Notes: generated by a model not told the origin, from the sequence alone. A DNA stretch of 64,000 nucleotides from Manihot esculenta (GCF_001659605.2 NC_035161.2:31977691-32041690); one strand, 5' to 3'; positions 1 to 12,488 are shown, numbered from the stretch's first letter. A program made the numbers and translations.

Positions 1-576
1 CTGATCTTTCTTACCTAGCTCGGCTAGGAGCTGCTCCTTCAACCTTTTCAGCTTTTGGTTCATTTTCTCGTCTTCCGGGCTGGATCTTTTGCCCAAACTA
101 CATTCTTCCTCCTCTGTTTCAGTTCCCGTTTCCCTGGTTGTTTCAGCAGAATAGTCGTCTACCTCTTCATTTTCTATCAACTCTCTTGCCCTTCTCCCAT
201 GGATTCGGGCCTCCGGTTCTTCCTCTTCTCCGGCATCGTGGTTGTTAGTTTGGAGGCGGGCAGAGGTAGGTTGGGGTTCATCGGTTCTGGGTTCCTCCAC
301 TACTGGGAGTGCGTTTACTGGGGTGCTAAGTCCCCTTTGTTGCATTATCTGCCCCAACCAGTGAGCAGTGGTTTGTAGCTGGAGAGCCATGGTTTGAATG
401 TCTTGGTTAGACAGGGTCATGGTGGGAGTATTCCCTGCCAAGCTTGGCGAGGGATTAAGAGAAATAGGTGTTTGGTTATTCAACGTTGTAGGGCTAGAAA
501 AGGAGAACTGCTGCCCATCTTGGGCAGAGCTCAGGTCATTTGGAATATTAAGGTTACTTTCTTGGTGGTTTGCCAT
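1..576 (-). CDS. LTR retrotransposon gag, N-terminal part, cut by window edge
   Basis: Reading the minus strand from an ATG at 576-574, the frame stays open for 192 codons to the window edge without a stop. The protein starts MANHQESNLNIP, continues with a Gln/Asn/Ser/Pro-rich stretch, then an acidic segment (HDAGEEEEPEAR, later ETEEEEC), and ends in a charged, coiled-coil-like Lys/Leu/Glu segment. This is typical of the N-terminus of plant gypsy-type gag proteins, whose order is a variable low-complexity head followed by the gag core. It sits directly downstream of a primer-binding-like site and an LTR (655-1150) on the same strand, which supports the call. The gag core, protease and polymerase would lie left of the window. 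The open frame suggests a fairly young insertion. Confidence 0.8.
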   Translation of the reverse strand, partial: MANHQESNLNIPNDLSSAQDGQQFSFSSPTTLNNQTPISLNPSPSLAGNTPTMTLSNQDIQTMALQLQTTAHWLGQIMQQRGLSTPVNALPVVEEPRTDEPQPTSARLQTNNHDAGEEEEPEARIHGRRARELIENEEVDDYSAETTRETGTETEEEECSLGKRSSPEDEKMNQKLKRLKEQLLAELGKKDQ

Positions 577-640
577 CGTGGATCTCAGTGGGTTTTGAAA
601 GTGAAAACTCCAGTGATGAAAAGATCTCCTTCGTTTCCCA

Positions 641-653
641 CAGACGGCGCCAA
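641..653 (-). other. Primer binding site of the left-edge retrotransposon
   Basis: Immediately inside the LTR, after two bases, the minus strand reads TGGCGCCGTCTG followed by TGGGAA. Plant gypsy-type retroelements often have a PBS starting TGGCGCC next to the 5' LTR. I did not assign the tRNA. Confidence 0.7.
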
Positions 654-654
654 T

Positions 655-1150
655 TGATGATCTGAGATCCAATAGAATAGGGTTTTACAAGGGTTTTGTA
701 TTACTGAATAAGGCTTAAGCTTTCTGAGGAGGGGACTCCTCTTTTATACATTGTCTTGCTTGCTGGTTACGTGTAAAGGTCTCTCCAGGATTGGGCCACG
801 CGTCTCTGCCATGCGGATTCGGAGGTACTAGGGTATCAGCCGCCTGCTCCATGCGTAACGGCCTCTGATTCTCCTCGTGCGTACGTTCGAGCGGATCTGC
901 CAGGCTGTCTGGTGAATATTTTTCTGGATCCTGGGCTGGGCCGAGAGTTGGGCCGGACGCTAAGCCTGAGTGGAGAGGGCCTGCTTCATGTGGGCCGGGC
1001 CGGCTTGAGCGAAGAAGATGGGTCGAGCCCGGCCTTGAGGGTTGGATGAGCCAGGCTTGTTATGTATATCAGGTGTGTGGGCCTCTACGTCATGGGCCTT
1101 GGGCTGTGGTCAAGCCCCTGACCCGGGGTGAAGGAATCCAGCGGTCATCA
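655..1150 (-). mobile_element. 5' LTR (496 bp) of a gypsy-type retrotransposon
   Basis: The segment begins TGATGA and ends TCATCA, a perfect 6-bp terminal inverted repeat with the canonical TG...CA ends. On the minus strand a TATA-like box (TGTATAAAAG, 741-750) is followed by a GC-rich leader, the PBS and the gag ORF, so it is the 5' LTR of an element transcribed leftwards. It is much richer in GC than the flanking DNA, and the change at 1150 is abrupt. The other LTR and the target-site duplication partner lie outside the window. Confidence 0.8.
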
Positions 1151-3240
1151 CTAGTTATACGCTGAATATTTTATTTTTAATGAAAATAAAAATTTTTGAT
1201 TTTTATATGTAATTTTTTTATAATAGATTTGATGGTTGCTTCTCGATTTATAGATAATAATTTGGAGGAAATATTTCGTTAATATGAAAGAGTTATATAT
1301 TCATTTTTGTGGTTGATTTTTTTTTAAATTTTATTAATTCGATTATTTTGAAAAATAATATTCAATGAAAGTTTACTAGTTATTATGGTTTTCGAAATCG
1401 TAATGACGACGTTAGTTTTAAAATTTTATTCGAATTTTATGTCGTAAAAACTCTCTGTCGTGGCTTTATTCGGAAGATTTTAGTGATTTATGCTCGAGAA
1501 ATGAAAAAGAATGAAGAGTATTTTTGTCAAATTATCTAATGCAATTATTTGATTTTAAATGATTGTAAAATTTTATTAGACTATATAACTGAGATTTATG
1601 TTAAATGGATTCATCATAATACTATTTTAATTACTAATACTTTGACTAAAAAATCTATTTAGATATAATGATCTCTCTATTTGAGATAATATTTTTTTTT
1701 ATTTGATAAAATTTATTTGATAGAATTTTATTAATATAATAAATAATTTTGATTTAAAAAAATATTAATTTATATTTTTATTCATCATTTATATTTAATG
1801 TTTTGTGATTCATATAAAAAAAATTTTAACAAGTGGACTCGTTTTCTCGACACAAATCATCTAGTAAAATGTATAATAATTTTTAATTAATATTAAAATA
1901 AATAATTTTTATCTATTAAATTATGATTTTTTTAAAAAACAGTCTAGAATTATTTATAAAATTCAACTATTAGCTTCGAAATTATCAATTCCATTTACTT
2001 TTATTAAATGTTAAATATATTTTTTTAAAATTAATTATATTTTTTTAAATAAAGATTGAGAATTAAAGAATAAAATTTAAAATCTCTTATATTTATTCAG
2101 GTATTTATAAGTGTAAAGTTAATTAAATTTTTAAAATTGATTTTATTAATATCAGGCTAACTAAATTTTATATATAAACTATTTAATTTTTTTAAAAATT
2201 TTAACAAGCAGTTCATGACTTTTTATTTTATTATTTTGTAATATGACAATGACTTAAAAAATTAAAATAAAAATCGGGTCCAAATAATTGAATTAAACAA
2301 CAATGTTATCATGCAATTTCGGAATTGTTAATGCAAATAATATGAAATAAGTTACTAAATTAAGAACACATTAATTAGTCTTTAATTTTTTTAAATTGTG
2401 AACTATTTAATTTCTTATATAAATTTTAGAAAATAAAAGGTTGTTTTTTTAAAATTATAAAAATTAAATAATTATAATTTTAAAATTATAAAAATTAATT
2501 TGAAATAAATGAGCAATATTTGATTTAAATCGAAAATATTAATTGAATTGAATTAATTTAAAATTTTTATTTAATTTTTTATTTATTTAAATTTGATTTT
2601 TAATTTTAAAAATCTTAATTATTTTAATTGAATTTAGTTTTGATAAAAAAATAAAAAAATAAATCGATTAATAATAATATATTATTTTTAATAATAAAGA
2701 GAGATTAAATTATAATTGATATTAAAATATTTTAATTAAATTTTAAAATATAAAAATAAAATACAAAAAATAAAAAAATTATTAAAAAAACTAATCAATC
2801 AAATTAAATTAAATTAGACTATAATTCAGTTTTTATTCAAAATTAATTTAATTTTATTTTTATAAATATTAAAATTTTAATTTTTAATTTATTTAATTTT
2901 TAAAAATGAAAACTAATTAATGCGCTTTTAAAAATAGAGGATGAAGTAAATAGTTCCACTAAACCAAATAGCTCAAACTTTTCAAAATTTAAATAGTCTT
3001 AATTTGACTTTATAATCAAATAAATCATGATAATCGGAGTTCTATTTTAATAAAATATTATTTGATGTCAATTTTAGATATAAAAAGTTATTTATTATTT
3101 ATATTTAATAATTAATAATTTCAATATTTAAATAAAATAAAATTTTATTATTAAAAATATAATTTATTAGGTTAGGATTTATTTAAAATAAAATATAAAT
3201 TCAGGGTTTTATTTAACTAAAAATTGCATGTAGAGAAAAA
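1151..3240. other. AT-rich intergenic DNA without a gene
   Basis: Long A/T runs with stops in all frames. The only structure I can name is a decayed foldback repeat at about 2505-2895 (listed separately). No exon-like segment is visible. Confidence 0.6.
2505..2895. repeat. Decayed foldback (MITE-like) element, oldest of three copies
   Basis: It starts GAGCAATATTTGATTTAAATCG, matching the terminus GAGCAGTATTCGGTTTAAACCG (minus strand) of the copy ending at 59766, with CG-to-TA type changes. The interior (a TAATAATAATATATTATTTTTAATAAT core, then an AGAGAGATTAAATTATA stretch) follows the copy at 60580-61010 in order. Most CG and CCG positions have decayed. Confidence 0.5.
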
Positions 3241-3408
3241 CTAAAGAAACAACCCAACCCAACCCAATCGGAGCATCCAAGGAACTGGATTTTCCACCAG
3301 AGCTGTAGCTACCGCCAACTGGCCCAACTCCTATCCAAGCCTTTAACAATTGCCGCACTAAGAAAGGGCAGAATCCCCCTTTCCACTATCAGATCTCATC
3401 GGAAAAAA

Positions 3409-3565
3409 ACTAACAGTAATTGTATGCAACGGCAAGGTTAGGCTTCGAGTTTCTATACTTTAAACAAATTGCATACAGACTCTTCGACGGCGAGCTGATA
3501 CAGCTTGAGAGAAGCCACTCATCGAAAGGAATGACCATCAATTGCTCAGAGATTCCACCACCCAT
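3409..3565 (-). other. Unrecognised 52-codon ORF in a GC-richer island
   Basis: About 3240-3720 is noticeably less AT-rich than its surroundings. On the minus strand an ORF runs from ATG 3565-3563 to TAG at 3409 and starts MGGGISEQLMVIPFDEWLL. The composition looks protein-like, but I recognise no family. It could be exon 1 of a lost gene, a short hypothetical gene, or chance. A plus-strand ORF (3420-3605) overlaps it and looks less protein-like. Nothing else between 3240 and 4230 is supported. Confidence 0.2.
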
Positions 3566-4229
3566 GCATGCAAGAAAACTTCAAGAAACTCCTCCTACAA
3601 ATTGACAGAAGCCCCTCAACTTAAAAAGTAACCGGACGAAGATATAAGATCTGTTGCAGTGCAGCCAAAACTAAGAAATAAAAATGGAAAAGAAAACAGG
3701 TTTCCCTGTCGAGTGGGCAAGGGAAGCTCATCCCTTCTCTTTACTTTCTAAAAAAATCAAATAGAATCGAAAAACAAGAGTATGAAAGAGAAGAAAAAGA
3801 AAAAAAAGTATTTTTATATTCATCCGAGAAACTGGAGGGAGAAGTTCAAGAGAGTCAAAGTGGTTTGTTCTTTCATTATTCCCATGGTAGATCTAAAATT
3901 AAGGTATTGTAAGAGAAAAGTTGTTTGCTGAGAAATTACACTCAGCTTTCTAACTTACTTCTCTTCACGAAGTTTTTCTTTGGAATTCAACAACCCTCCC
4001 CTCCTTTCTGCTTATTAATTATTCTCCTTTTTATAACTTCATGCATGTGTTTCCAGTCTTCAATCCCACTGCCACACAAATCTATAATTCTGTGTCAACT
4101 ACGACTAAAGTTAAAGATACTTAAAAAACTTATATTCTCTAATTTATTTTTATTTTTATTTTTAATTAAAATTATTATAATTTTGATAATAATCTTTAAA
4201 AAAAATATTTTCAATCACTTGCATTAACG

Positions 4230-6180
4230 AAACTTTATCATATATATTATAATATTTTCTTGATAAATTTTTTTTACATTTAAACTTCATTTATTTTTAA
4301 AAAATAACTTATTTTTTATTATTTAAAAAATAAAATATATAATGAATTTATATATATAAATGTTAGTAAAATTATCAAAATACAGAAAATAATTTTCTTT
4401 ATAATGATTTTTTTGTTGACTAATTTTTCTACATGTTTCAAATGCTACAAAATTTATGAAAAATATAGAAAAAAATATTTTTTTTATAAAATAAACAGAG
4501 TCTTAATTTTTTATTATAAAAAATATAATTATTTAATCATAAAATTTTATAAAATATAACTATTAATTAAATTCTTAAACTTTAAAAATATAATTATAAT
4601 ATAAACCTTAAAAATTCATATCTTATGTAATTTATGTCTGCTCATATATATTAAATAATTATATTTTTATGAAAATAATATGTTAAAAATTAATGCCTCA
4701 ATTAATTTTTTCGTAAAATTCAGACAAATTATAAATTTAGTCAAATGAAAAAAACAAAGAAAAGAAAGAAAGTCAGTCCTCACCATTTCAGTCCGAGCGT
4801 GAATGATGAACCTGAATCTGCGGTTTCTAAATTTCTGACTTGGAGTGTAGGCACTGCCTGCCCGCATTCAAACAAACAGATGGTATTTTTGATTAATTAT
4901 AATAATAATAATAATTATTATTAGATAAAAAGCTAATATTTATGTTTTAATAAAAAAACATTTTTAATTTTTAAATGTATTGTATTGTATTGTCTCAACT
5001 ATTTTAATTAAATGCATTCTAATTTTAATTTAAAATTAAAATTAAATATCAAAGTTTTATATAAAACATGGAGCAGATGCTATTGAGGCAATTTTACCTA
5101 AAACATAATATTTTAATTTTAAAAAATAAAAATGATATTTGAAAAGTGTAAATTTTTAAATTTTATTTTAAGTGGTTTTCAATGTCTAAAACTTTAATTA
5201 ATCAACTGAAAATTGTTGGAATAATAAATATAAAATTAAATGATTATTGCGTTATACATAGGATGTTTTAAAATCTAATTGGTTTTATTAGTATTTATTT
5301 ATTTAGTAGCAATCGTTTTTTTAAATGGTTATTTAATACTCTTTATTTCATTAATTAAGAAAAAAATAATAATTAATATAATAAATGCTTTTCAAATTAA
5401 TGGAGAATTTTTAAGTGTACGTGGTGAAGAGATATTAAAATATATTTTATTTAATTTTTTTTTAATGTGAAACTCATTTATTTTATTTTTATTTTAATTC
5501 ATAATTTGAATACAACGAATGATGGTTGTTGCATTTCATTTTTCTATATTAGTGACTTGGCGTGAATGTGATGAGAAAAGGCTTTATCACGGTGCCACAA
5601 GTAAAGGTCACCGTCCAAAGCCCATCCGACAAATTCTAAGTGTCCTTGATCCGTGCTGTCTCAGAAATTTAAGTTCCACACTTCTCTTTCCCAGCCACCC
5701 GCTTCTCCTAAGCGCATTGATTTTTTTCTAATTCCCTATTTTTAAAAAAAATAATAAAAGAAATATTATTAACGCAAAGCGATTAAGAAAACTATATACG
5801 AGGAATAGGGACATGAACCCAAGCTCCTTGACCTGACTCAATGAATCGATGTTGCTAGAACATGAGCGATATCATTCGCAGATCTGTGAATAAAAGCACA
5901 TTTTACTTTCTTATAACTGGATAGAAGCAATTTATAAAGTTTGAACTAAAAGATAAAAAAGTGATAAATCATCTAATAAAGCATCGTTAATGGACACAAT
6001 AAAAATCTAGCATCCGATTAGCATCCGATTCGAAAAGAACTCGATTCCATCCGCACTCTTTAATGAATCTAATTCCCTATTTAAGCTGTTGGCATTTGGC
6101 CATTTTCCTTCACTCCACGCCCAACAACATACCAATTTCATCCAAATCCATCTTCTCACCCTCTTTTGCGTTTATTAACT
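4230..6180. other. AT-rich intergenic DNA and upstream region of the acyl-activating enzyme gene
   Basis: No convincing exon. A less AT-rich patch at 5519-5731 and one at 5800-5900 (with a GAACCCAAGCTCC stretch) look like remnants of repeats, but I could not name the family. The last 120 bases before 6181 are C-rich and probably the 5' leader of the downstream gene. Confidence 0.5.
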
Positions 6181-8072
6181 ATGGATTTGCTCCCAAAATG
6201 CAACGCAAATTATGTTCCTCTAACGCCTCTAACCTTCTTGAAGAGAGCTGCTGACGTTTATGCCAACCGCACCTCCGTTATCTATGAAGGTACTCGTTTC
6301 ACTTGGCGACAAACGTACCACCGTTGCCGCCGTCTCGCTGCTTCTCTCCACTCCCTGAACATTGTCAAGAACGATGTTGTAAGTATTTTAGCTTCATCAT
6401 CCCTGTATATATGGATATATATCTCACATGTAGAAGAATACAAAATTGTCATTTACTCTGCATGGTTCTGCTGTAGGTGTCGGTGCTGGCTCCAAATATT
6501 CCAGCTATGTATGAGATGCACTTTGCAGTTCCCATGGCAGGAGCTGTCCTCAACGCCATCAATACTAGGCTCGATGCTAAGACTATAGCCACCATTCTCC
6601 GCCACTCTGAAGCGAAAGTCTTCTTTGTGGACTATCAGTTTGTTCCTTTGGCACGAGAGGCCCTACGCTTGCTGATGGGTGATCACTCTCAGGATTTTGT
6701 TTCATTTGAATCAAGTTTTCCTTTGGTTATTGTTATTGATGATATTGACTCTCCCACTGGTGTCCGGCTTGGTGAGTTAGAGTATGAACAACTTGTTCAT
6801 AAGGGAAATCCTAATTATGTCGTTGAAGATATCCAAGATGAATGGGATCCTATAGCCTTGAATTATACTTCTGGAACAACCTCAGAGCCTAAAGGAGTTG
6901 TGTATAGCCACAGAGGTGCCTACCTTAGCACTCTCAGCCTTATTCTTGGCTGGGAAATGGGAACTGAACCTGTCTATCTTTGGACACTCCCCATGTTCCA
7001 CTGCAATGGCTGGACCTTCACTTGGGGAATCGCTGCACGCGGCGGAACCAATGTCTGCCTGCGCAACATCACCTCTTATGACATGTACCGCAACATTTCT
7101 CTTCACAAAGTCACCCACATGTGTTGTGCACCCATCGTTTTCAACATCCTTCTTGAAGCCAAACCTCACGAGCGCAGCCAAATAACTCCCCCTGTTCAAG
7201 TACTCACCGGAGGTGCACCACCGCCGGCCTCACTGCTTGAAAAGATAGAACCACTGGGATTCCACGTTACACATGCATATGGATTAACAGAAGCCACTGG
7301 ACCAGCGTTGGTTTGCGAGTGGCAAGCCAAGTGGAACCAGCTCCCCCGAGGTGCTCAAGCAAAACTCAAGGCAAGGCAAGGGATCAGTATTCTAACTCTT
7401 GCTGATGTTGACGTGAAGGATCTAAAGACAATGAATAGCGTTTCTCGAGATGGAAAAAGTATAGGGGAGATTGTCCTGCGAGGAAGTAGCATCATGAAAG
7501 GATACTTCAAGGATCCAAATGCTACCTCTAAAGCATTAAAAAACGGATGGTTCGCTACAGGGGATGTTGGGGTCGTCCACCCAGATGGGTACCTGGAAAT
7601 CAAAGACCGATCAAAGGATGTGATCATATCTGGTGGTGAAAATATCAGCAGCGTGGAATTGGAATCTGTACTCTACAGGCATCCAAGAGTCCTAGAGGCA
7701 GCTGTGGTGGCGATGCCGCACCCTCTATGGGGAGAAAGTCCTTGTGCTTTTGTTGCCATTAAAAAGAACGCAGATGGGAAAACAGATGACGTTAAAGAAT
7801 CTGATATCATAGCCTATTGCCGGAAGAATCTTCCGCGTTTCATGGTTCCAAAGAAGGTGGAGTTCTTGCCGGAGCTACCCAAGACAGCAACCGGGAAAAT
7901 TCAAAAATTTCAATTAAGGACTTTGGCGAAAACTTTTGAGGTGTCCAAGAGCAGAGTTGTAAATCAGAATCTTCCCAGCAAAAAGAACGGCCAATCTAAT
8001 CAAAGCAATACGGAAATACCTAGATGTACAGCTCAGCCTCACGAACATGTTCTTGCCATGTCTCGTCTTTGA
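6181..8072 (+). CDS. Peroxisomal acyl-activating enzyme (AMP-forming acyl-CoA ligase, AAE1/AAE11/AAE12 type)
   Basis: ANL-superfamily enzyme expected to activate a carboxylic acid with ATP and load it on CoA. Two exons: 6181-6378 and 6477-8072, intron 6379-6476 with GTAAGT and GTAG ends, phase 0, giving 597 residues. Visible motifs are the phosphate-binding loop YTSGTTSEPKGV (from residue 196), YGLTEATG (from 334), GWFATGDVG and the hinge segment YLEIKDRSKDVI, and the C-terminal catalytic lysine in PKTATGKIQK (about 540). The protein ends in SRL, a canonical type 1 peroxisomal targeting signal. Relatives act on short or branched acyl, benzoyl or similar substrates; the true substrate cannot be read from the sequence. 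The start ATG at 6181 opens the family-typical MDLLPKCNANYVPLTPLTFL and has a C-rich leader. The gene is convergent with the polyamine oxidase gene. Confident on family, open on substrate. Confidence 0.93.
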
Positions 8073-10680
8073 ACAGCTTTTAATTATTTAATTATTAATT
8101 AAATATTTGTCTTTTAGATAAGTACTAAGTGTCAAACATCTTTGAACTTTTGTTATGATTGACGGAAATTGATATGAAATTTTAGAATGTCTTTAATGTT
8201 AAAGTCAATTGTAAGCCAATTGTTTTACCTCAGCATCTCTAATTTTCTAAACATTAGGGGAAGAAGGAAGTCAGAATTTAAGGAGAAGGGACCATAAGCT
8301 TCATTGTAGATGTGATGGATCGAGAATATCTCAAAGCAAAAATAAAATCAAGATGATGAACTAAGAAAATTCCCATGAAAAGAAAATTGCTAGTTGCACA
8401 AGAGATTCCCTTCTGGTTTGGTTTTTAAAAATTAGGTACTCCTCTGTTGCCCCATCTCTTTCAAATTTCTAACTTCAGTCCTTTCCTTCCAAATCTGTTT
8501 TTTTGTCAAGGGATATGGTAGATTCATTAAAAATAGACTTAGGCTAAACCCAATACAACCCAACAGGCTTAGAAACAAAAAAAAAAAAAAAAAAAAAAAA
8601 GCACAAGAAACTTCTAAAACAGGTCCAAAGTCCACATGTTCAGAAATCCTAGCAGATAGAATGAAGAACAGCATGAGTGATATAATCTCCATTAAATTAA
8701 TAAAAATAATAAATAATGATATCACATGCAAAACATGGATCACAATCAGGATTTCATTTATATTTAATTAATATTTTTATATTTTCTAATTTTAATATTA
8801 AATAATTTATTTTAGTTAACATAAAAAACAATATTTAATATAATTATAAAAGGAAAAACAGCATGAGTGACTGTCCATGACATCTGGTTATTGGTGGCAA
8901 TTCTTATTAATAATCTTGAAAATCAAATATGAAGAAATTAATATTTATTGATTTATCCTTATTAATAATTTGTTCCAAGGAGGATAAATTTTTATTTTTT
9001 AATTTAGAAAAAATAATTAAATTATACACGTGTAGGTTAACGTTAGTAACGGGTCAACTTTGGAATAAAATTTAAAATTATAGCATTGAATGAGACCCAT
9101 ATGCAAATATAATTAATTAAATTGGAAGATCAGAATAAAGCAATTAAATTAATAGTTTAATGAAAAAAATTATATTATATCATAACAAGTTAACATTTAA
9201 ATTTATTTTTTATTTCTAAAATAATTCATGAAATTAAAAAAAAAAACTTTTAGTAGAATATTTAATTCTAATAAGATTTAAAATTTTTTTTTATTGGATA
9301 CTTTTGAATTTTAAAAACAATGACAAGAATTTCAATCTCTTTCATTGAAGATATTTGAAAAAAAAAAAAAAAAGAGATTGGAATATCGGATATTTAATTT
9401 TGCTTAATTAGGTAATATCCAAATAATATCCCACGCAAACTGTCATCATCATATAGTTTATTTATACATTTAATTAATTATTTTAATGGGATTGATTTGG
9501 ACACCATAATGTTTTCTAATTTTTTTAAAAATATTTCTGATGAATAATTTTTTAATTTAAAATTAATTAGTGATTCGCACACACAAACATATATAAAAGT
9601 TAAAAAAAATCCATCTAAAAATGTGATTTCTTTTTTGAAATGGAAAAATTGCGATTTACCTATTAATTAAATTATCAATAAATCTCTGACAAAAAAATTA
9701 CCAATAAAATGAAGATGACATTATAATTTAAATATATTTAATATAAATATTAAATTTATAAATATTATAATATAATTATTTATATTAGTAAAGGCCAAAA
9801 ACTAAAGTCAAACTGTGATGCTCTGATATTCAAAAAATAAAATTCATAGTAGTTATATAAGTTTAAATAGAGAGAGAGGAATTCTTTTTTTTTTTTCTAT
9901 TTTTTTTATCTGTTAATAATGTCTAATGGCCTCTCTGCTATAATGCCATCTGTTTCTGTCATCCAAACTCGTACGTACAAATAATTCAGAGATCATTTTC
10001 ATGCCAAACGACCATTTAATTCATTCCGGATTGTATGCGGGCAGAGTTGCGAAGTGATTAGGCCTGATGTCTTTTATCATGTCATGTCATCGAGTTGAAT
10101 TCTTTCTTGTGAGATTTGTACTCGCAGACGGTCCGATCTATCCCTAAGTCCGAGTAAGAATCGAAAGTGTTGGACCAACCAAACGAGACAGGCTTTTGAA
10201 AGTTTTGGGCTAATTTCTCCTCGTTTGAGCTTGGTCCAACCTGAAGCGCATGAGCCCAACGACCATCAAACTGGATCATCTTAAAATAATTATCGGTAAC
10301 GTTCATAGAATGGAGGATTCGTAATATATATTAATTAATTAATATCATAAGATAAAGGTTAACTTCCCAAGCAAGATAATCCCCTCTTTTGTCGTTTAAT
10401 AAAAAATAAAATGTACAATCAACTTCTAAATCTTTCAACTTTTCTCAAATGTTGACTCAACTTGCTGCTTAAGAGAGAAGGGAATAGAAGAAATGGATGA
10501 GAAGAAAAATAGCTAAAATTACTATATTTTCAATTATTTAATTTATTTATATTCTCTTTTGTGATACATAACAATATTATAATGAAAAACTAATAAAATA
10601 AAAATACTTAAATATAGAAAGACATATTCCTTAGATTAAGGAGATGTTTACTTCAAAGTATCTTAATTTCATGAGAATCT
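8073..10680. other. Intergenic, AT-rich, with repeat debris
   Basis: Contains the 3' flank of the acyl-activating enzyme gene, a probable LINE tail (8500-8660), several A/T-rich tracts, and a GC-richer patch (10020-10310) that looks like old retroelement DNA but was not identified. No gene is supported. Confidence 0.5.
8500..8660 (-). mobile_element. Probable 3' tail of a LINE-like retroelement
   Basis: Read on the minus strand, a T-rich tract is followed by a stretch on plant LINE 3' lines: ...GGGTTTAGCCTAAGTCTA... then TTTTTAATGAATCTACC and a CATATCCCTTGAC end before an A-rich tract. It includes a run of more than 20 A on the plus strand (8577-8600). Recognition is by general resemblance only. 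Confidence 0.3.
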
Positions 10681-10689
10681 CATTAAATT

Positions 10690-11240
10690 TAGCAATATAA
10701 CGTTGGTCAGCTGTCTGCTCGAGCAGAGCTGTTCCGTCTCCGATAAATTTGAAGAAAATTGATTTGTATATAATATAGTTAGCATGAAATTATTAAATAA
10801 TTTAAGTTAATCATTTTGAGTCGAGTGAAAAATGGATCCAAAAGTTATTTGAATCAGTTTAGACCAGACTGTTTCAATTGATATCAGAACTATCCTGGGT
10901 CAGACAAATTGTACAGAGCTAGTGGGCCTGCGAGGAAAGGACTACCCATGAGAGACGAGGTGGAGCCGTACGAGGTACTAACAAACCACAATACTCAAGG
11001 GTCCGGTCATAGTTAGAAATTGTAATCGATTTAGTTGTGATGAGAACGTCGCAAATTTAGTCTTACTGAATATAACAGTCAGTTGCATGCTTGAGACAGA
11101 GCTGTTCCATCCCATATCGATAGATTTGAAGAAAATTGATTTGTATATAATAGGTAACACGAAACTACTAAATAGTTTGTATTAACCATTTTGGATCAAA
11201 TGAAAAGTGAATTCAAAAGTTATTTGGGCCAATTTAAGAA
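10690..11240 (+). mobile_element. TRIM-like miniature LTR element (two terminal repeats around a short interior)
   Basis: Two diverged direct repeats, about 10690-10877 and 11067-11240, share an ordered series of blocks: CAGAGCTGTTCC, then GATAAATTTGAAGAAAATTG / GATAGATTTGAAGAAAATTG, TTGTATATAAT, and CAAAAGTTATTTG. Directly after the first repeat comes TGATATCAGAAC (10879-10890), which matches the plant initiator-Met tRNA binding site TGGTATCAGAGC at 10 of 12 positions, with both mismatches G-to-A. The interior is under 200 bp and non-coding. This order of LTR, PBS, short interior and LTR is the TRIM layout. No target-site duplication could be fixed. Confidence 0.5.
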
Positions 11241-12300
11241 AGGGTTACTAACGCCCCCAAGATGCACAAATAAACTTGGTTGGATTCGGTTTCCCTCTTT
11301 CCTGACCAAAAGCTGGGGTTAAAAGAACTGATTTTCAACATTGAAATTTTTAGACTGATAATGGGAGGCTATGAGCTCAAACCCATAAAAAGGAGCATAT
11401 CCTTTGGAACTCAAACCGAAACTTTGAAAAGAAGAAAAAAAAGTCAGAGATTTCAACTCTTAGCCATTGTATCATGTTAATTTTAGAAGAAAAAAAAAAG
11501 AAGATGAAGATATAAAATGATTTTTTTTTTTAACAAATTACTCCTAAATTATTGATTTTAATGATTTATAAATTTAGGAGATTGTCTTCTATTATTCCTT
11601 AAAATGTGGAGACAATTTATTCCACAATTATATATATAAAAAAATCTCATCAAGAGAATGTTAGAGGTAAAGATTACTCTTTAAATTAGGAGTTAATTGA
11701 TTTTCTTTCTTTTTAGAGCAGAAAATGTGGAGCAACATGTGGGCTTAACACAAGCTTTTTGCAATTATCAAAAACAACTAGCCTGCATCTAGTTCTGCTT
11801 CCTTGATGGGTGGTGGGTGTGCACATGGTGTGTGTATATATATATATATATATTTTATTTCGATTTTTTTTCCTTGAAAAACATTTAAAAAAAAAAGATA
11901 AAATAGACCGAATATTTTTAACAGTTAATTTTGACTAAGGAAAAAAAGTGAATATAGATTTTAATGAAATTATATATTACACTTTGAGACTCAACCACAC
12001 AAGAAGAGAAAATAGCTTTTACAACTCATAAGTATGAAGGAGAATAATAAGAAAAGAGAAAACCCATATTTTAGACTTTGATAGCATATTAAGTTTTTAT
12101 TATAATAAAAGAAAAAAAGAAGAAAAAGAATAGCTGAATCATTTTAAACTTAGGAAATATATCCCTTGAATTAAGAAAACGCTTAATAATCTCATCAATT
12201 TAAATAACAACCCGGCACTCTTGGACTAAATTTGGTTTACATCCCATCCCTGGGTACTAGGAATGGAATTGTCACTCTATTTAAAAACTACTCTGCAGGG
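11241..12300. other. Intergenic, AT-rich
   Basis: No gene seen. There is a (TA)n tract at about 11837-11853, and A-rich and T-rich runs. A GC-richer stretch (11241-11480) follows the TRIM-like repeat and may belong to it. Confidence 0.5.
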
Positions 12301-12488
12301 GCAGATTTTATAACAATTTCTCATTGATGGTGTACCCGCCATTGTTTTCGAAGAAGGCTATTTTCTCCATTAGCTTCTACTTCTTACTACCTGCTACAAA
12401 CATCTTTAAAAACCATCTCAATACAAAAAGGGAAATCAAAGGATAACCCAAAGGCGAGTCCATAAAATCAATTCATAAAAGTAATGCA

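Noticed and set aside
3925..4227. Hydrophobic 100-codon ORF (MLRNYTQLSN...) that could pass as a membrane protein
   Set aside because: It arises from T-rich DNA, has no homology signal and lies in a run of low-complexity sequence.
5800..5870. tRNA-like GAACCCAAGCTCC segment
   Set aside because: No acceptor stem, D-arm or anticodon arm could be folded around it.
6882..7627. Open frames on both strands inside the acyl-activating enzyme exon
   Set aside because: They overlap the strongly supported ligase frame and show no family features; they are frame shadows.
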